Below are positions 50,840 through 60,078 of a stretch of DNA of 64,000 bases, piece after piece. Source of the DNA: Chloroflexota bacterium. Lineage in GTDB: Bacteria; Chloroflexota; Anaerolineae; Anaerolineales; Anaerolineaceae. The notes under the pieces are model-generated. The model was given only the letters and a program-made list of their open reading frames with translations, was not told the origin of the DNA and ran no database searches. Location: the NCBI GenBank assembly GCA_021825925.1, contig JAKAFP010000003.1, forward strand, positions 186,001 through 250,000. The letters run 5' to 3'. Position numbers and translations under genes: made by a program. How positions within the stretch are numbered: the stretch's first letter is position 1; each line of letters starts with the position of its first letter.

Positions 50840-51856
50840 CTAATAATGCAGCGTTTTCGCGTCTGCCTTTACACGTTTCTTGAAGACGCTGTAGGTCCAG
50901 ATCTGGTAGGCCAGCACGACTGGAACCATCACGACTGCAACGATGGTCATCACTTTGAGGGTGTAGGCTGAGGACGAGGCATTATAGATGGTCAGGCTGA
51001 ATTCGGGGGAGGTGCTTGAGACCATCACGTTGGGGAAGAGGGCCACGAACAAACTAACCACGGTAAAAACGATGGTCAATCCGCTCAAGGTAAAAGCCCA
51101 GCCTTCTTTTTTCATGCCCATAAAGACTCTCGATAACACCAACGCGACAGCGGCCAACAAGGGGGCGATCATGCCCACGAAACCTTTGGCCAGAAATGCG
51201 TCAGTACTGAAAACGATCCAAACCAGGTAAATAGCTGCAGTACCAAGGGCTGAAATCCACAAGGCTTTAGCGGCTTTGTTGGCCCGTTCGTGCATTACAT
51301 CCGTCAGCTTAAGGCTGAGGAAGTTTGCGCCGTGGACCAAAAAGACCACCACCACGGCCAGACCACCCACGATGCTGAGGGGATTCAAGAGGGTAAAGAA
51401 GGTTCCGGTGTAGAGCTGATTGCCGTCAATGGGTACGCCGCGCACGACGTTGGTGAATACCACGCCCAGTAAAAAGGCGGACAAAAAGCTGGCTACGCCG
51501 ATCAAAACATCCCAGGTGTTGCGCCATTTGGGGCTGCCCAACTTGGAGCGAAACTCAAAGGCCACACCGCGGAAGATGAGCGCCAGCAGCAGCAAGAAAA
51601 AGCCCAGGTAGAATCCGCTGAACATGGTGGCATACCAGTTGGGGAAGGCTGCAAAAGTTGCGCCGCCGGCGGTGACCAGCCAGACTTCATTGCCATCCCA
51701 GTGCGGTCCGATGGTGTTAATGATGGCGCGGCGTTCCTCGTCCTTTTTGCCGATCAGGGGCAGCAGCATGCCCACGCCGAAGTCAAAACCTTCCAAAAAG
51801 AAATAGCCGATATATAAAACACCCACCAGAATAAACCAGAGAATATTGAGGTCCAT
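50840..51856 (-). CDS. cydB: Cytochrome bd ubiquinol oxidase subunit II
   Basis: A 338-residue membrane protein with about nine helices. The N-terminus LNILWFILVGVLYIGYFFLEG with FDFGVGMLLP and the segment TIGPHWDGNEVWLVTAGGATF are the CydB signature. GVAFEFRSKLGSPKWRNTWD follows. It is the partner of CydA in a bd-type oxidase that reduces oxygen to water with high affinity and protects anaerobes from oxygen. It follows cydA by a single-base overlap at 51856. Confidence 0.96.
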   Translation of the reverse strand: MDLNILWFILVGVLYIGYFFLEGFDFGVGMLLPLIGKKDEERRAIINTIGPHWDGNEVWLVTAGGATFAAFPNWYATMFSGFYLGFFLLLLALIFRGVAFEFRSKLGSPKWRNTWDVLIGVASFLSAFLLGVVFTNVVRGVPIDGNQLYTGTFFTLLNPLSIVGGLAVVVVFLVHGANFLSLKLTDVMHERANKAAKALWISALGTAAIYLVWIVFSTDAFLAKGFVGMIAPLLAAVALVLSRVFMGMKKEGWAFTLSGLTIVFTVVSLFVALFPNVMVSSTSPEFSLTIYNASSSAYTLKVMTIVAVVMVPVVLAYQIWTYSVFKKRVKADAKTLHY

Positions 51857-53250
51857 TATTTACCTCCAGAAGTTTTTTCTGTTGCTAACACATCCAGGGG
51901 TTCTGAGTCTGTATCCCCTGCTGCCAGTCCTTTTTTCGCATTTCTGATCAAAAGATACAGATCAACGACCATTAAGGCACCGTAAACAACCACAAAACCA
52001 ACCAGGCTGATCCAGATGCTTGAGACCGTCAAATTGGGGCTGACGGCGTCCTTGGTCAGGATCAAACCGGTGACCGTCCATGGCTGGCGGGCAGTTTCGG
52101 TGAGGATCCAGCCTGCAGTATTGGCCAGGTATGGGAAGAAAATGGCGATCGGCAGAAGTTTAAGCAGCCAGTTGGCTTTTTGCGGGTATTTCTTGGCAGT
52201 GTAGAACCATATCACCAGAGTAACCAGAGCCATCAAGAAGCCAAGTGCAACCATGATCCTGAAGGTCCAATAGGTTAATGCCACCAGGGGAACATAGTCA
52301 CCCGAACCGTATTTTTCTACATACTGGGCTTGTAGATCGTTAATGCCTTCCACTTCGCCTTCAAACTTGAAGTAGTACAAAAAGCTGAGGGCTTTGGGGA
52401 TGGTGACATTCCAGGTCACATTCTTGCCATCTGGTGTAAACCCTGCGATCAGCGAAAAATCAGCCGGGTCCTGAGTTTCAAAGTGGGCTTCTGATGCAGC
52501 GGCGGCCATGGGTTGAGCTGCTTTAAGTTCAATACCCTGAAAATGTCCGGTGCCGATCACTGCAACGGTGGCGAAGAAACCGATCACGGCGGCTAATTTC
52601 AGACTGGTTTTGAAGGATGCTTCATCTTTCTTGCGCAGCAAGTGATAAGCGCTGAATCCGAGGATGAAGAAACTGGCGGTGACCAACCCTGAAGTGATGG
52701 TGTGAACGAAGAAATAAAGGGCTCTTGGGTTTGTGACCAGGGCGCCGATATCCACCATTTCAGCTCGACCGTTATTAAGCACATATCCGACCGGGCTTTG
52801 CATAAAGCCGTTAGCAGCAAGGATAAAGAAGGCGCTGATGTTTGTGCCGAGAGCGACCAGCCACATCACGGTGGAATGTAGTTTTTTCGAAAGTCTATCC
52901 CAACCAAAGATCCAGACACCGATAAAGGTGGATTCAAGGAAGAAGGCGATCAAACCTTCCATGGCCAGTGGGGCGCCAAAGATATCGCCTACGAAGCGGG
53001 AGTATTCAGACCAGTTCATGCCGAACTGGAACTCCATCACCAAACCCGTCACGACACCCATGGCAAAGTTGATCAAGAAAAGCTTTCCCCAGAACTTGAC
53101 CAGTCGCTTGTATTCTTCCTTGCCATTCTTCACATACATTGATTCGAGGATAGCCACGTAGAGGCCTAACCCCAAGGTGAGCGGAACAAAGAAGAAGTGG
53201 TAGATCGTGGTGAGGGCAAATTGCCAACGCGATAACGTCACTATATCCAT
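51856..53250 (-). CDS. cydA: Cytochrome bd ubiquinol oxidase subunit I
   Basis: A 464-residue heme subunit, the length of the short Q-loop class. RWQFALTTIYHFFFVPLTLGLG contains the N-terminal heme-ligand His (H18). GTGHFQGIELKAAQPMAAAAS is the start of the quinol-binding Q loop, and the later FPYLANTAGWILTETARQPW is a typical CydA stretch. It reduces oxygen using quinol. The operon order cydA-cydB is followed upstream by a UbiA prenyltransferase gene on the same strand. Confidence 0.96.
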   Translation of the reverse strand: MDIVTLSRWQFALTTIYHFFFVPLTLGLGLYVAILESMYVKNGKEEYKRLVKFWGKLFLINFAMGVVTGLVMEFQFGMNWSEYSRFVGDIFGAPLAMEGLIAFFLESTFIGVWIFGWDRLSKKLHSTVMWLVALGTNISAFFILAANGFMQSPVGYVLNNGRAEMVDIGALVTNPRALYFFVHTITSGLVTASFFILGFSAYHLLRKKDEASFKTSLKLAAVIGFFATVAVIGTGHFQGIELKAAQPMAAAASEAHFETQDPADFSLIAGFTPDGKNVTWNVTIPKALSFLYYFKFEGEVEGINDLQAQYVEKYGSGDYVPLVALTYWTFRIMVALGFLMALVTLVIWFYTAKKYPQKANWLLKLLPIAIFFPYLANTAGWILTETARQPWTVTGLILTKDAVSPNLTVSSIWISLVGFVVVYGALMVVDLYLLIRNAKKGLAAGDTDSEPLDVLATEKTSGGK

Positions 53251-53275
53251 AAATGAACTCCTTTACAAAAAATAA

Positions 53276-54319
53276 TTATCTGACCGGCCAGAAACCGGGC
53301 AGGGTAAGCCGTATGATCACGTCGAGGATAATGCCTAGCACAAAGAGGTTGCTAAATAGGCGGTTGTGATAAAAAGCGAAACCGGAGAACCAGGTTGGCC
53401 AGTAGGTCCATTCTTTTGGGGGTTCAACGGGGCGTGGTTTGGCGTGTACTCCAACCGCAAAAAGTAATCGCTTGCCGGCGATTAGAACGATCAATAATGC
53501 AGGAGTGAAATAGTGGGGTACAAATATCAAATACAGGATGACCAGATAGATCAAAACCAACACGACCATGTTGACATAACGGGCTGCTTTTTCACCGATC
53601 ACCACGGGCAAGGTGCCCACTTTTTTGACCCGGTCTTCAGCGGATTTATCAATGTGTTTGCCGATATTGATGCTGACGACACTTAGGCCGAATGGAACTG
53701 CGGCCAGAGCGGCTTGCCAAACGGAATTCACCATGCCGCCAGCCATGACCAGGTAAACCCCTGAAGCCATGATCGGTCCCCAGATCAAAAAGATGCTCAA
53801 CTCGCCCAGGGCAATGTGTTTCAGCGGCCAGGTATAAAAGAGCAGCACCATTATGCCAAAGGCAAACAGGATAATTATTTCTACCGAAAAATGGGTGTAG
53901 ATCATCGCAAAGACACCCGATAGAAAAGCGAGTGTGCCGCTGACGGCAAACCATTTGAGTTGGGTTTTCTTGTCCCAGAACTTTTGATAGAGTGGATGAA
54001 CGCCATATTGAATGCGGAAATAATCCATGGCGTCAATGCCGCGAGAGAAATCAGTATAATCGTTCAACAAATTGTTCGTACCGTGAGCCAGAAATAATCC
54101 GAGCGTGATGATCAACCAAACCACCGGGTGAAGAAAACCATCCCGCCAGGCCAGGAGGCCGCCAATGGCACAGGTATACAGGGTCACCATGGTCACACCG
54201 GAACGGGTGGCGATCAGCCATTTGGATATCACGTCCAATGAACGCCATTCTTCAATGGAGTCCATTTTCACCAGCGAGCTGAACGCTCTTTTCCACATTG
54301 CGAAGTTAATTCGCATCAT
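53276..54319 (-). CDS. UbiA family prenyltransferase
   Basis: A 347-residue protein with about nine helices. HGTNNLLNDYTDFSRGID is the N-D-x3-D region that binds polyprenyl diphosphate through Mg, and NIGKHIDKSAEDRVKKVGTLPVVIG is the second conserved Asp-rich stretch of UbiA enzymes. It could be a menaquinone-type (MenA-like) enzyme or another prenylating enzyme. Its place directly before cydA suggests it provides a quinone for the oxidase (inference). Either of two ATG codons at 54319/54316 could be used. Confidence 0.82.
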   Translation of the reverse strand: MMRINFAMWKRAFSSLVKMDSIEEWRSLDVISKWLIATRSGVTMVTLYTCAIGGLLAWRDGFLHPVVWLIITLGLFLAHGTNNLLNDYTDFSRGIDAMDYFRIQYGVHPLYQKFWDKKTQLKWFAVSGTLAFLSGVFAMIYTHFSVEIIILFAFGIMVLLFYTWPLKHIALGELSIFLIWGPIMASGVYLVMAGGMVNSVWQAALAAVPFGLSVVSINIGKHIDKSAEDRVKKVGTLPVVIGEKAARYVNMVVLVLIYLVILYLIFVPHYFTPALLIVLIAGKRLLFAVGVHAKPRPVEPPKEWTYWPTWFSGFAFYHNRLFSNLFVLGIILDVIIRLTLPGFWPVR

Positions 54320-54415
54320 TCCCTCCCAATAATAAAAACAGTAATTAAAATAATTACTATCATTTTAATCTATTTTACTTTTAAAGCAAAAGGATTGGGA
54401 GTAAAACTTTGTACG

Positions 54416-54994
54416 CTAGTTGAAGAGTTTTCCGAGACCAAAACCGCCAAAAGAGAACATGAGTGAGCCGAAGAAGATGGTCACCGCGGTGGTCCAGATA
54501 TAGCGATAGAGAGGAACATGATATACACCAGCCACCACACTGATGGCTTTGGCGCCGTAAAGTGGTATGACCCTGCCGCCAATCAAGAATAAGGGGGAAT
54601 CAATGGGTAGTTTTCCAAGCCCAAAGGGCAGTTTTTCTTTCTTCTCGAGGAAATTGGCCGCGTTGCCAATTCGTTTTCCAATGTAGTATTCCACCACGGC
54701 CGCCATGGTATTGCCGATCCATGAGACGATCATGGCGGTCCACGGGCCAAACATGGCGCCGATCAACAGGGTAAGCGGTTCTGAGGGAATGAAAGTCACA
54801 CCAAGTGCGGCATACACGAATACGCTGATGACCAGCCCCCAGACCCCGGCTTGACTGATGAAGGTTTTAATTTTTTCGAAATCAAAGGCGACAATGGCGC
54901 CGATGACGGCCATAAAAGCCAGAGAAGTGATGAGAGTGGTCAGTGTTTTCTTGCGCGACTCTTTTTTGTCGGGCAGGGATTCTTGATTTTCCAT
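54416..54994 (-). CDS. TVP38/TMEM64 family (VTT domain) membrane protein
   Basis: A 192-residue protein. A charged N-terminus precedes a first helix (residues 20-40), then the VTT/SNARE-associated core: FIPSEPLTLLIGAMFGPWTAMIVSWIGNTMAA, EYYIGKRIG, and GRVIPLYGAKAISVVAGVYHVPLYRY. Bacterial members of the VTT/DedA superfamily are lipid scramblases or ion-linked carriers. It may share a unit with the MFS gene 27 bases away on the same strand. Confidence 0.87.
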   Translation of the reverse strand: MENQESLPDKKESRKKTLTTLITSLAFMAVIGAIVAFDFEKIKTFISQAGVWGLVISVFVYAALGVTFIPSEPLTLLIGAMFGPWTAMIVSWIGNTMAAVVEYYIGKRIGNAANFLEKKEKLPFGLGKLPIDSPLFLIGGRVIPLYGAKAISVVAGVYHVPLYRYIWTTAVTIFFGSLMFSFGGFGLGKLFN

Positions 54995-55021
54995 TGTTGT
55001 TGGAGCTCCAATGCGTTTTGG

Positions 55022-56257
55022 TTAGTCGGTGGTCAAAACGGTTTCTTCTGCCTGAATGGTACCATTCTTTTGCGCTGGAATTTTGATGCGCATGGTGGCA
55101 AAGAAGTTAATGATCGCTATCAACACACCCAATAAGAATACGTATTGAAAGCCAAAATGGTTCCAAATCACGCCTCCCAAAAGGGCGACGCTGATGGAAA
55201 AGACATGATCTATTGTGATCGAAGCGGAAAGCGCGGGTTGAATATCTGAATCTTGAAGCGCAATCTTTTTCATATAGGTTGAACGAGCCATGTTGACAGA
55301 CATCAGCACCTGGTCAAGCAGGTAGCAGACACAGGCAAGGATGAAGGCTACATTTAATGGCAATATGGATTTGCCAAAACCGTATCCCAGGCAGACAAAC
55401 GCCAGCAGTACCGCCTCGGTGGCCAGCACAACTTTTTCACCCAGTTTGTCAATTGCCCTCCCAAGAAGGGGTTGAAAGAGGATGCCGATCACGCCGCCAA
55501 TAATGAGCAGGGTGGCGATGGTTTGCGTGGGTTTACCGTAGATGGTCACAATCACCCAGGGGGCAAAGGTCATAAAGATCTGTTTTCTGGAGCCATATAG
55601 AACTGATAGAACGTAAAAGAGAGTGTATTCCTTGCGCAGTTTCAAGAAGGTTTTGGTGTTGACTTTTTCAACTTTGGACGGCTTCATCAATGCCATCATG
55701 ACCATGGCAACGGCGTAGCTTATTGAAGCCATAATGAAGGTGTATTCATAATTAAAATTCAGGTACTTAAAACCTAGAAAAACGAGGCTGCTGCCGAAGA
55801 TGACCGCCAGGTTGCGGATCGCGTTCATCTGTCCCAGGCGCTGGCCGGTCTTTCCCTCTCGAGCCAGTTCCATCCCCACCGTGGAGGCGACGGGCAAAAA
55901 GAGGTGCTGTCCCATGCTGCAGATGAAGAGGAACATGACCATGACCGTATAGGTTTTTGAGGCAAACCCAACCAGAAAAATGCCGATGCTGCCCAGGAGC
56001 AGGGCAAAGGCACCCATTTTACGGCTGCCCAAAAACCAGAGCATTGCTGATACAAACACGACAATAAACCCAGGGATTTCACGCGGCAGTTCCAAAAAGG
56101 ACCGTTGGAATCCGGTCAGCGAAAAACTGTCATTGAGAAAGTTATTTAATGTTGAATCAATCAGGCTGGCACCCATGCCCACGGCAAAGGTGGCAATGAT
56201 GAAAAGGGTCAATTCTCGGGAAAGATGGGAATACTTGGTGCGAAAGATCTGAAGCAT
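55022..56257 (-). CDS. MFS transporter
   Basis: A 411-residue carrier with 12 helices. MLWFLGSRKMGAFALLLGSIG is the loop after helix 2, and GRAIDKLGEKVVLATEAVLL the corresponding loop in the second half. The substrate is unknown. It is close to the VTT gene. No drug- or sugar-specific motif is visible. Confidence 0.85.
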   Translation of the reverse strand: MLQIFRTKYSHLSRELTLFIIATFAVGMGASLIDSTLNNFLNDSFSLTGFQRSFLELPREIPGFIVVFVSAMLWFLGSRKMGAFALLLGSIGIFLVGFASKTYTVMVMFLFICSMGQHLFLPVASTVGMELAREGKTGQRLGQMNAIRNLAVIFGSSLVFLGFKYLNFNYEYTFIMASISYAVAMVMMALMKPSKVEKVNTKTFLKLRKEYTLFYVLSVLYGSRKQIFMTFAPWVIVTIYGKPTQTIATLLIIGGVIGILFQPLLGRAIDKLGEKVVLATEAVLLAFVCLGYGFGKSILPLNVAFILACVCYLLDQVLMSVNMARSTYMKKIALQDSDIQPALSASITIDHVFSISVALLGGVIWNHFGFQYVFLLGVLIAIINFFATMRIKIPAQKNGTIQAEETVLTTD

Positions 56258-56323
56258 ATGTTTTTCTGCGATTCTGTTAGTGATTTAGTGGGTTGATTTT
56301 AACATACGCAATCTTGACCCGGG

Positions 56324-57247
56324 TTAGTTCCAGTCAGCATACCGAGAATTTGGATAGATTTGTTTCAGGCAATTCATCAATATCGGTTTGAGTTGTTCCA
56401 CCATGGCCATTTTACGGTGTTCCGGCTGATCTTTATAGCCCACGATGAGAAAGAAATAGATGCTTCTTAAAAACAATTTTGTATTTACTCGTGCACAGTT
56501 CCAGGCAGGATGAGTAAAAGCTTCCTTCCAATCCATGTGGCCTGATGACGAGACGAAACTCTCAAACCAGCTTCTAAAGAATTCCTCTGAAACCAGATCG
56601 CGCTGCAAAATGTTCATTACCACACCAGACAGGCGCTCTTCTTCGTTATGAACAAAAACCTGTTTCACCGGTGTCGTGACACGCACTTGAAGTGAATTCA
56701 GTATTTCTTCCAGATCCTGCTGCCCAAGGCAGGGATGGACGGCAAAATCACCCAGCAAATCGCCGGTATGGGCGGCGCAGTGAGCCCAGCCCTTGCCTTG
56801 AACGAATCCGCGCAAGTCTTTTTCTTCGACAAGCAGCTTGAGGGAGGTTTCCAGCCATGATCGGATCTGTTCTTCATTGAACAGGATGGATAAGCCTTTT
56901 TCTCGCCGGCTGATGTCCACTTCCAAGGTTGCAGCCAGGATCAAGGTTGAAAAAGCCCTTAAAAAGATGCTGTCCGACTCGACCTCTCCCAGTCCGGCGG
57001 TTAGGTTGGCGGACATTTGTTGAGCGATAATGAGCAGTTCGCTGTCATTGTATTGTGATTGTGCGATCCAGGTCCACAGCACATCCAGACTGTTTTCGCG
57101 CAGTTCGGAATCCGTCGAGCCTAAATTGGTCATCAACCCCGGCAAATAATCCATCGCCTTGCCTTCAGCCGGGACTTTAAACTCGGAAAGGATGATCTGG
57201 TCAAGCAAAGGTTGGTCCACCTGGACCGATGAACTTTGGGGCATCAT
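56324..57247 (-). CDS. DUF2785 family protein
   Basis: A 307-residue, mostly helical protein. KDLRGFVQGKGWAHCAAHTGDLLGDFAVHP is the hallmark of the DUF2785 family, and VNTKLFLRSIYFFLI in the C-terminal part also fits. Function is unknown; helical repeats suggest binding. It overlaps the uridine phosphorylase gene upstream by 4 bases (ATGA), so the two are translationally coupled. Confidence 0.82.
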   Translation of the reverse strand: MMPQSSSVQVDQPLLDQIILSEFKVPAEGKAMDYLPGLMTNLGSTDSELRENSLDVLWTWIAQSQYNDSELLIIAQQMSANLTAGLGEVESDSIFLRAFSTLILAATLEVDISRREKGLSILFNEEQIRSWLETSLKLLVEEKDLRGFVQGKGWAHCAAHTGDLLGDFAVHPCLGQQDLEEILNSLQVRVTTPVKQVFVHNEEERLSGVVMNILQRDLVSEEFFRSWFESFVSSSGHMDWKEAFTHPAWNCARVNTKLFLRSIYFFLIVGYKDQPEHRKMAMVEQLKPILMNCLKQIYPNSRYADWN

Positions 57248-58020
57248 TTTTTTTGGTCCAATTTGATCAAGTTCTTGATACCCTCGACGGCGACTTTGAT
57301 CACGCTTTCGGCATCGAATTCTTGCATGTGTTTATCTTCTCCCGTTTCTTCAGCTAGCTCGGATTCATTGATCACCAGCATCACACCGCCAGCTCGTTTT
57401 CGATAGATGGACGCCAACACGAAAATCGCGGAGGATTCCATTTCGGAGCACAAAGCACCGCCAGCCACCCAGGCATTCCAACGTTCTTCAAGATGGGCGG
57501 CCATGGGCATGCGGGTGCGTTCCACCTCACCGTAGAACGAATCTTTGGATTGGGAAACGCCGCAGTGATGAGACCGTCCAAGTTCCCTGGCGGCGGTTTG
57601 CATGGCGGTGACCACATCTACGTTGGCTACAGCGGGAAATTCCACCGGCAGGTAATGCGAAGTGGTGCCTTCATCGCGGATGGACGCGGTGACCACCACG
57701 ATATCGCCCATGTGCACATCGGCCTGCATTGAGCCGGAAGAGCCCACCCGGACGAAAGTATCAGCGCCGACATCCACCAGTTCTTCAACGGCGATGGCAG
57801 CCGAGGGGCAGCCGATGCCGGTGGAGACCACGGAAACTTTTTCACCTAAAAGCGTTCCCGTCCAGGTGACGTATTCGCGGTTTTGGGCTACAAAATGAGG
57901 GTTGTCAAAATATTGGGCGATCTTTTCGCATCGGCCGGGGTCACCGGGAAGCAGTACATAACGTCCAACATCGCCTTCCTTGATGTGTAAGTGAAAAGCC
58001 AAACCTTCTTCATTGCGCAT
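57244..58020 (-). CDS. udp: Uridine phosphorylase
   Basis: A 258-residue nucleoside phosphorylase of the NP-I family. LLPGDPGRCEKIA binds phosphate, VVSTGIGCPSAAIAVEEL and VRVGSSGSMQ are the base/ribose site, and GTTSHYLPVEFPAVA followed by SKDSFYGEVERT fits uridine phosphorylase. CSEMESSAIFVLASI supplies the ribose Glu/Met-Glu. It cleaves uridine (or a related nucleoside) with phosphate. The C-terminal KHMQEF fits Udp too. It is coupled with the DUF2785 gene. Confidence 0.88.
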   Translation of the reverse strand: MRNEEGLAFHLHIKEGDVGRYVLLPGDPGRCEKIAQYFDNPHFVAQNREYVTWTGTLLGEKVSVVSTGIGCPSAAIAVEELVDVGADTFVRVGSSGSMQADVHMGDIVVVTASIRDEGTTSHYLPVEFPAVANVDVVTAMQTAARELGRSHHCGVSQSKDSFYGEVERTRMPMAAHLEERWNAWVAGGALCSEMESSAIFVLASIYRKRAGGVMLVINESELAEETGEDKHMQEFDAESVIKVAVEGIKNLIKLDQKK

Positions 58021-58115
58021 GGTTTACCTCATATTAAGGAATTGGAGTTTGATTATAGCGTATCAACGGGAATCAGAGAAAGAAGAAAATTAATAAAACG
58101 CTTATAGAATACCGC

Positions 58116-58145
58116 TTGACAAATTGATGTCCGTCTATATATAAT
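58116..58145 (+). promoter_or_regulatory. Promoter of the arsR-arsM operon
   Basis: TTGACA (58116-58121) and TATAAT (58140-58145) with an 18-bp spacer, both consensus, 10 bases before the arsR start. ArsR probably binds over this region. Confidence 0.75.
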
Positions 58146-58154
58146 AATTTCATC

Positions 58155-58439
58155 ATGAGTACAGTAAGTTTTGCCAAGGCACTGGCGGATGAAACCCGTC
58201 AACAAATAATGCGCATTTGTTGCTGCAAGTTGTTAAGTGTTAACGATATCGTCGAACAAACAGGCGTGACCCAACCCACTGTGTCTCATCATCTCAAGAT
58301 CTTGCGTGAGGCAGGATTGGTGAAGGTGGAACGCCGCGGAAAGGAGATTTACTATTGTCTGAATCAAGAACGGCTGGCTTCTTCTTGCTGCCAGATCGCT
58401 GAAGCTTTTGCTCCTGACGTAGATGTCAAGATGATGTAA
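58155..58439 (+). CDS. arsR: ArsR family regulator, probable arsenite sensor
   Basis: A 94-residue winged-helix repressor. LADETRQQIMRICCCKLLSVNDIVEQTGV holds three adjacent cysteines (C22-C24) in the helix before the DNA-binding helix, and the recognition helix follows (TQPTVSHHLKILREAGLVKV). A further Cys pair lies near the C-terminus (SSCCQIAEAF). Cysteine clusters in this place sense arsenite or antimonite. It is followed after 64 bases by an ArsM gene, so arsenic is the likely inducer. Confidence 0.9.
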   Translation: MSTVSFAKALADETRQQIMRICCCKLLSVNDIVEQTGVTQPTVSHHLKILREAGLVKVERRGKEIYYCLNQERLASSCCQIAEAFAPDVDVKMM

Positions 58440-58503
58440 GTAAAATTTTTTAGACTAACATATCGAAATATATAAATATGTCTATTTGGTAATTGGAGGA
58501 AAA

Positions 58504-59355
58504 ATGGCAAGTCAAACCATCAACAATGATGAAACAAAAGTCCGCAAGGCGGTTAGGGAACATTATGCCGGAGCGGCAAAAAGCGTCAGCAGTTGCTGTG
58601 GTGGAGGAACCCCCAAAGCCAGTTCCTGCGGATGCGGCACCTCGACCACGGCGGCAGAACCTTCCACTAAAGGGCTGTACAACGCCGAAGATTTCGACTC
58701 CCTGCCCGAGGATGTCACTAACATCTCGCTGGGGTGCGGTGACCCGGTGACCCTGGCCTCTCTTAAGCCCGGGCAAACTGTACTTGACCTTGGATCGGGC
58801 GGCGGGATTGATTGTTTTTTGGCGGGCAGAAAAGTTGGCTCGACTGGAAAAGTGATCGGGGTGGAAATGACCCCCGAAATGCTCGACAAGGCGCGCGCCA
58901 ATAAAGCCAAGATGGGCGCTGATAACGTGGAATTCCGTCTGGGCGAGATTGAACACCTGCCGGTCTCTGATAATTCAGTGGATGTGGTCATTTCAAACTG
59001 CGTGATCAATCTGAGCCCAGATAAACCTCAGGTGCTGCGAGAGATCCTGCGCGTGCTCAAACCCGGCGGGCGCATGGCGGTCAGTGACATCGTCACCAGC
59101 GGGGATCTGCCCCGAGATATTAAAGCCAGCATGAGTTCCTGGGTGGGCTGCATTGCCGGCGCCATGGATGCTGATGAGATGGCTTCTCTGATGAAAGAAA
59201 TCGGTTTCACCAATATCTCATTCAAGCCAAACTATTTCAGCAAAGAAATGGTGGCAGATACCGTCAAGCAGGCCGGGTATACCGGCGGCATGAGCAACGC
59301 AGAGCTGCGAAAGGCTGTCTTCAGCGCCAGTATATCCGCGGAAAAACCGGTGTAA
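58504..59355 (+). CDS. arsM: Arsenite methyltransferase
   Basis: A 283-residue SAM methyltransferase of the ArsM type. DLGSGGGIDC (95-104) is the SAM loop. C78 (ISLGCGDPV), C166 (VISNCVINL) and C216 (WVGCIAGAM) match the three conserved arsenic-binding cysteines. An added N-terminal Cys-rich patch (C31, C32, C42, C44) may deliver metal or be structural. The enzyme methylates As(III) to volatile or less toxic species. TTGGAGG precedes the ATG. It is co-regulated with arsR. Confidence 0.95.
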   Translation: MASQTINNDETKVRKAVREHYAGAAKSVSSCCGGGTPKASSCGCGTSTTAAEPSTKGLYNAEDFDSLPEDVTNISLGCGDPVTLASLKPGQTVLDLGSGGGIDCFLAGRKVGSTGKVIGVEMTPEMLDKARANKAKMGADNVEFRLGEIEHLPVSDNSVDVVISNCVINLSPDKPQVLREILRVLKPGGRMAVSDIVTSGDLPRDIKASMSSWVGCIAGAMDADEMASLMKEIGFTNISFKPNYFSKEMVADTVKQAGYTGGMSNAELRKAVFSASISAEKPV

Positions 59356-59378
59356 ATTTCTAAATGGATTAGGTATGG

Positions 59379-59406
59379 GTACGGGCGTATGGCCATACGC
59401 CCGTAC
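59379..59406. repeat. GTACGGGCG palindrome, copy 3
   Basis: GTACGGGCGTATGG and its exact inverse, a third perfect 28-bp palindrome, between arsM and the opposing RNHCP gene. Core TATGGCCATA. Confidence 0.85.
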
Positions 59407-59411
59407 AAAAA

Positions 59412-60071
59412 TCAGTCTCTAACAACCACCTCGGATTCCGGCTCGAAGGGGATTAACCCGGCTTCGTCCAACAAGTGGCCGTGTGGCTCAAATTCTTCGA
59501 GAATGCTCTGCCAGCCGAACAACTGCGAATAAACCACGGTCAGATCAGAAGTTCCCAGCAATCTTATACCCTCGTCCAAAATTAAATTTTTCCATTTCAA
59601 AGTCAGCGCCATTGAACGGTTAAAGACCTGATAGATCACGGCTGCGTCATCATCTGCCGCGATGCGATTGATCGAAAGTTTACCGCAGCCGGTGCAGCGA
59701 TGGATCAGCATCAATTCACCTAGCGCTTCACGGTTGTAACGTTTCGCTGTTTGCTTGAGGGTTAACCCCAGCGGCTGCATACGGCTCTTGCATTCGGCCT
59801 TGCGGTCGCCTGCTTTTAATTCATCCACATGTTTGGACCACAGACAGCGCGGGCAGTGATTACGGTTGTTCACACCGGAGGCTTCTCGGGAAGTCGTGAC
59901 GGAATAACCGCACTGCGCACAGCTGAATCCTTTTTCGTTAACCTTGCCTTCACGGCGAGGTTCTTCGCGATCATGGTCTTCCCACTTGTGGGAAGTATGT
60001 TTAATTCTTTTTTCAAAAGCGGTGTCCAGAAACTCGTCATTGGTAAACCGCGTGTTATGTTTATGCTTCAT
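59412..60071 (-). CDS. RNHCP domain zinc-binding protein
   Basis: A 219-residue protein. FSCAQCGYSV (C51, C54) and GVNNRNHCPRCLWSKHVD (C73, C76) form the RNHCP zinc-ribbon signature; a second C-x2-C follows at 126/129 (HRCTGCGK). Function is unknown; RNA or protein binding is possible. The N-terminal 45 residues are charged and His-rich. The long leader with a terminator just before its ribosome site suggests control by attenuation. Confidence 0.8.
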   Translation of the reverse strand: MKHKHNTRFTNDEFLDTAFEKRIKHTSHKWEDHDREEPRREGKVNEKGFSCAQCGYSVTTSREASGVNNRNHCPRCLWSKHVDELKAGDRKAECKSRMQPLGLTLKQTAKRYNREALGELMLIHRCTGCGKLSINRIAADDDAAVIYQVFNRSMALTLKWKNLILDEGIRLLGTSDLTVVYSQLFGWQSILEEFEPHGHLLDEAGLIPFEPESEVVVRD

Positions 60072-60078
60072 AGGTACC

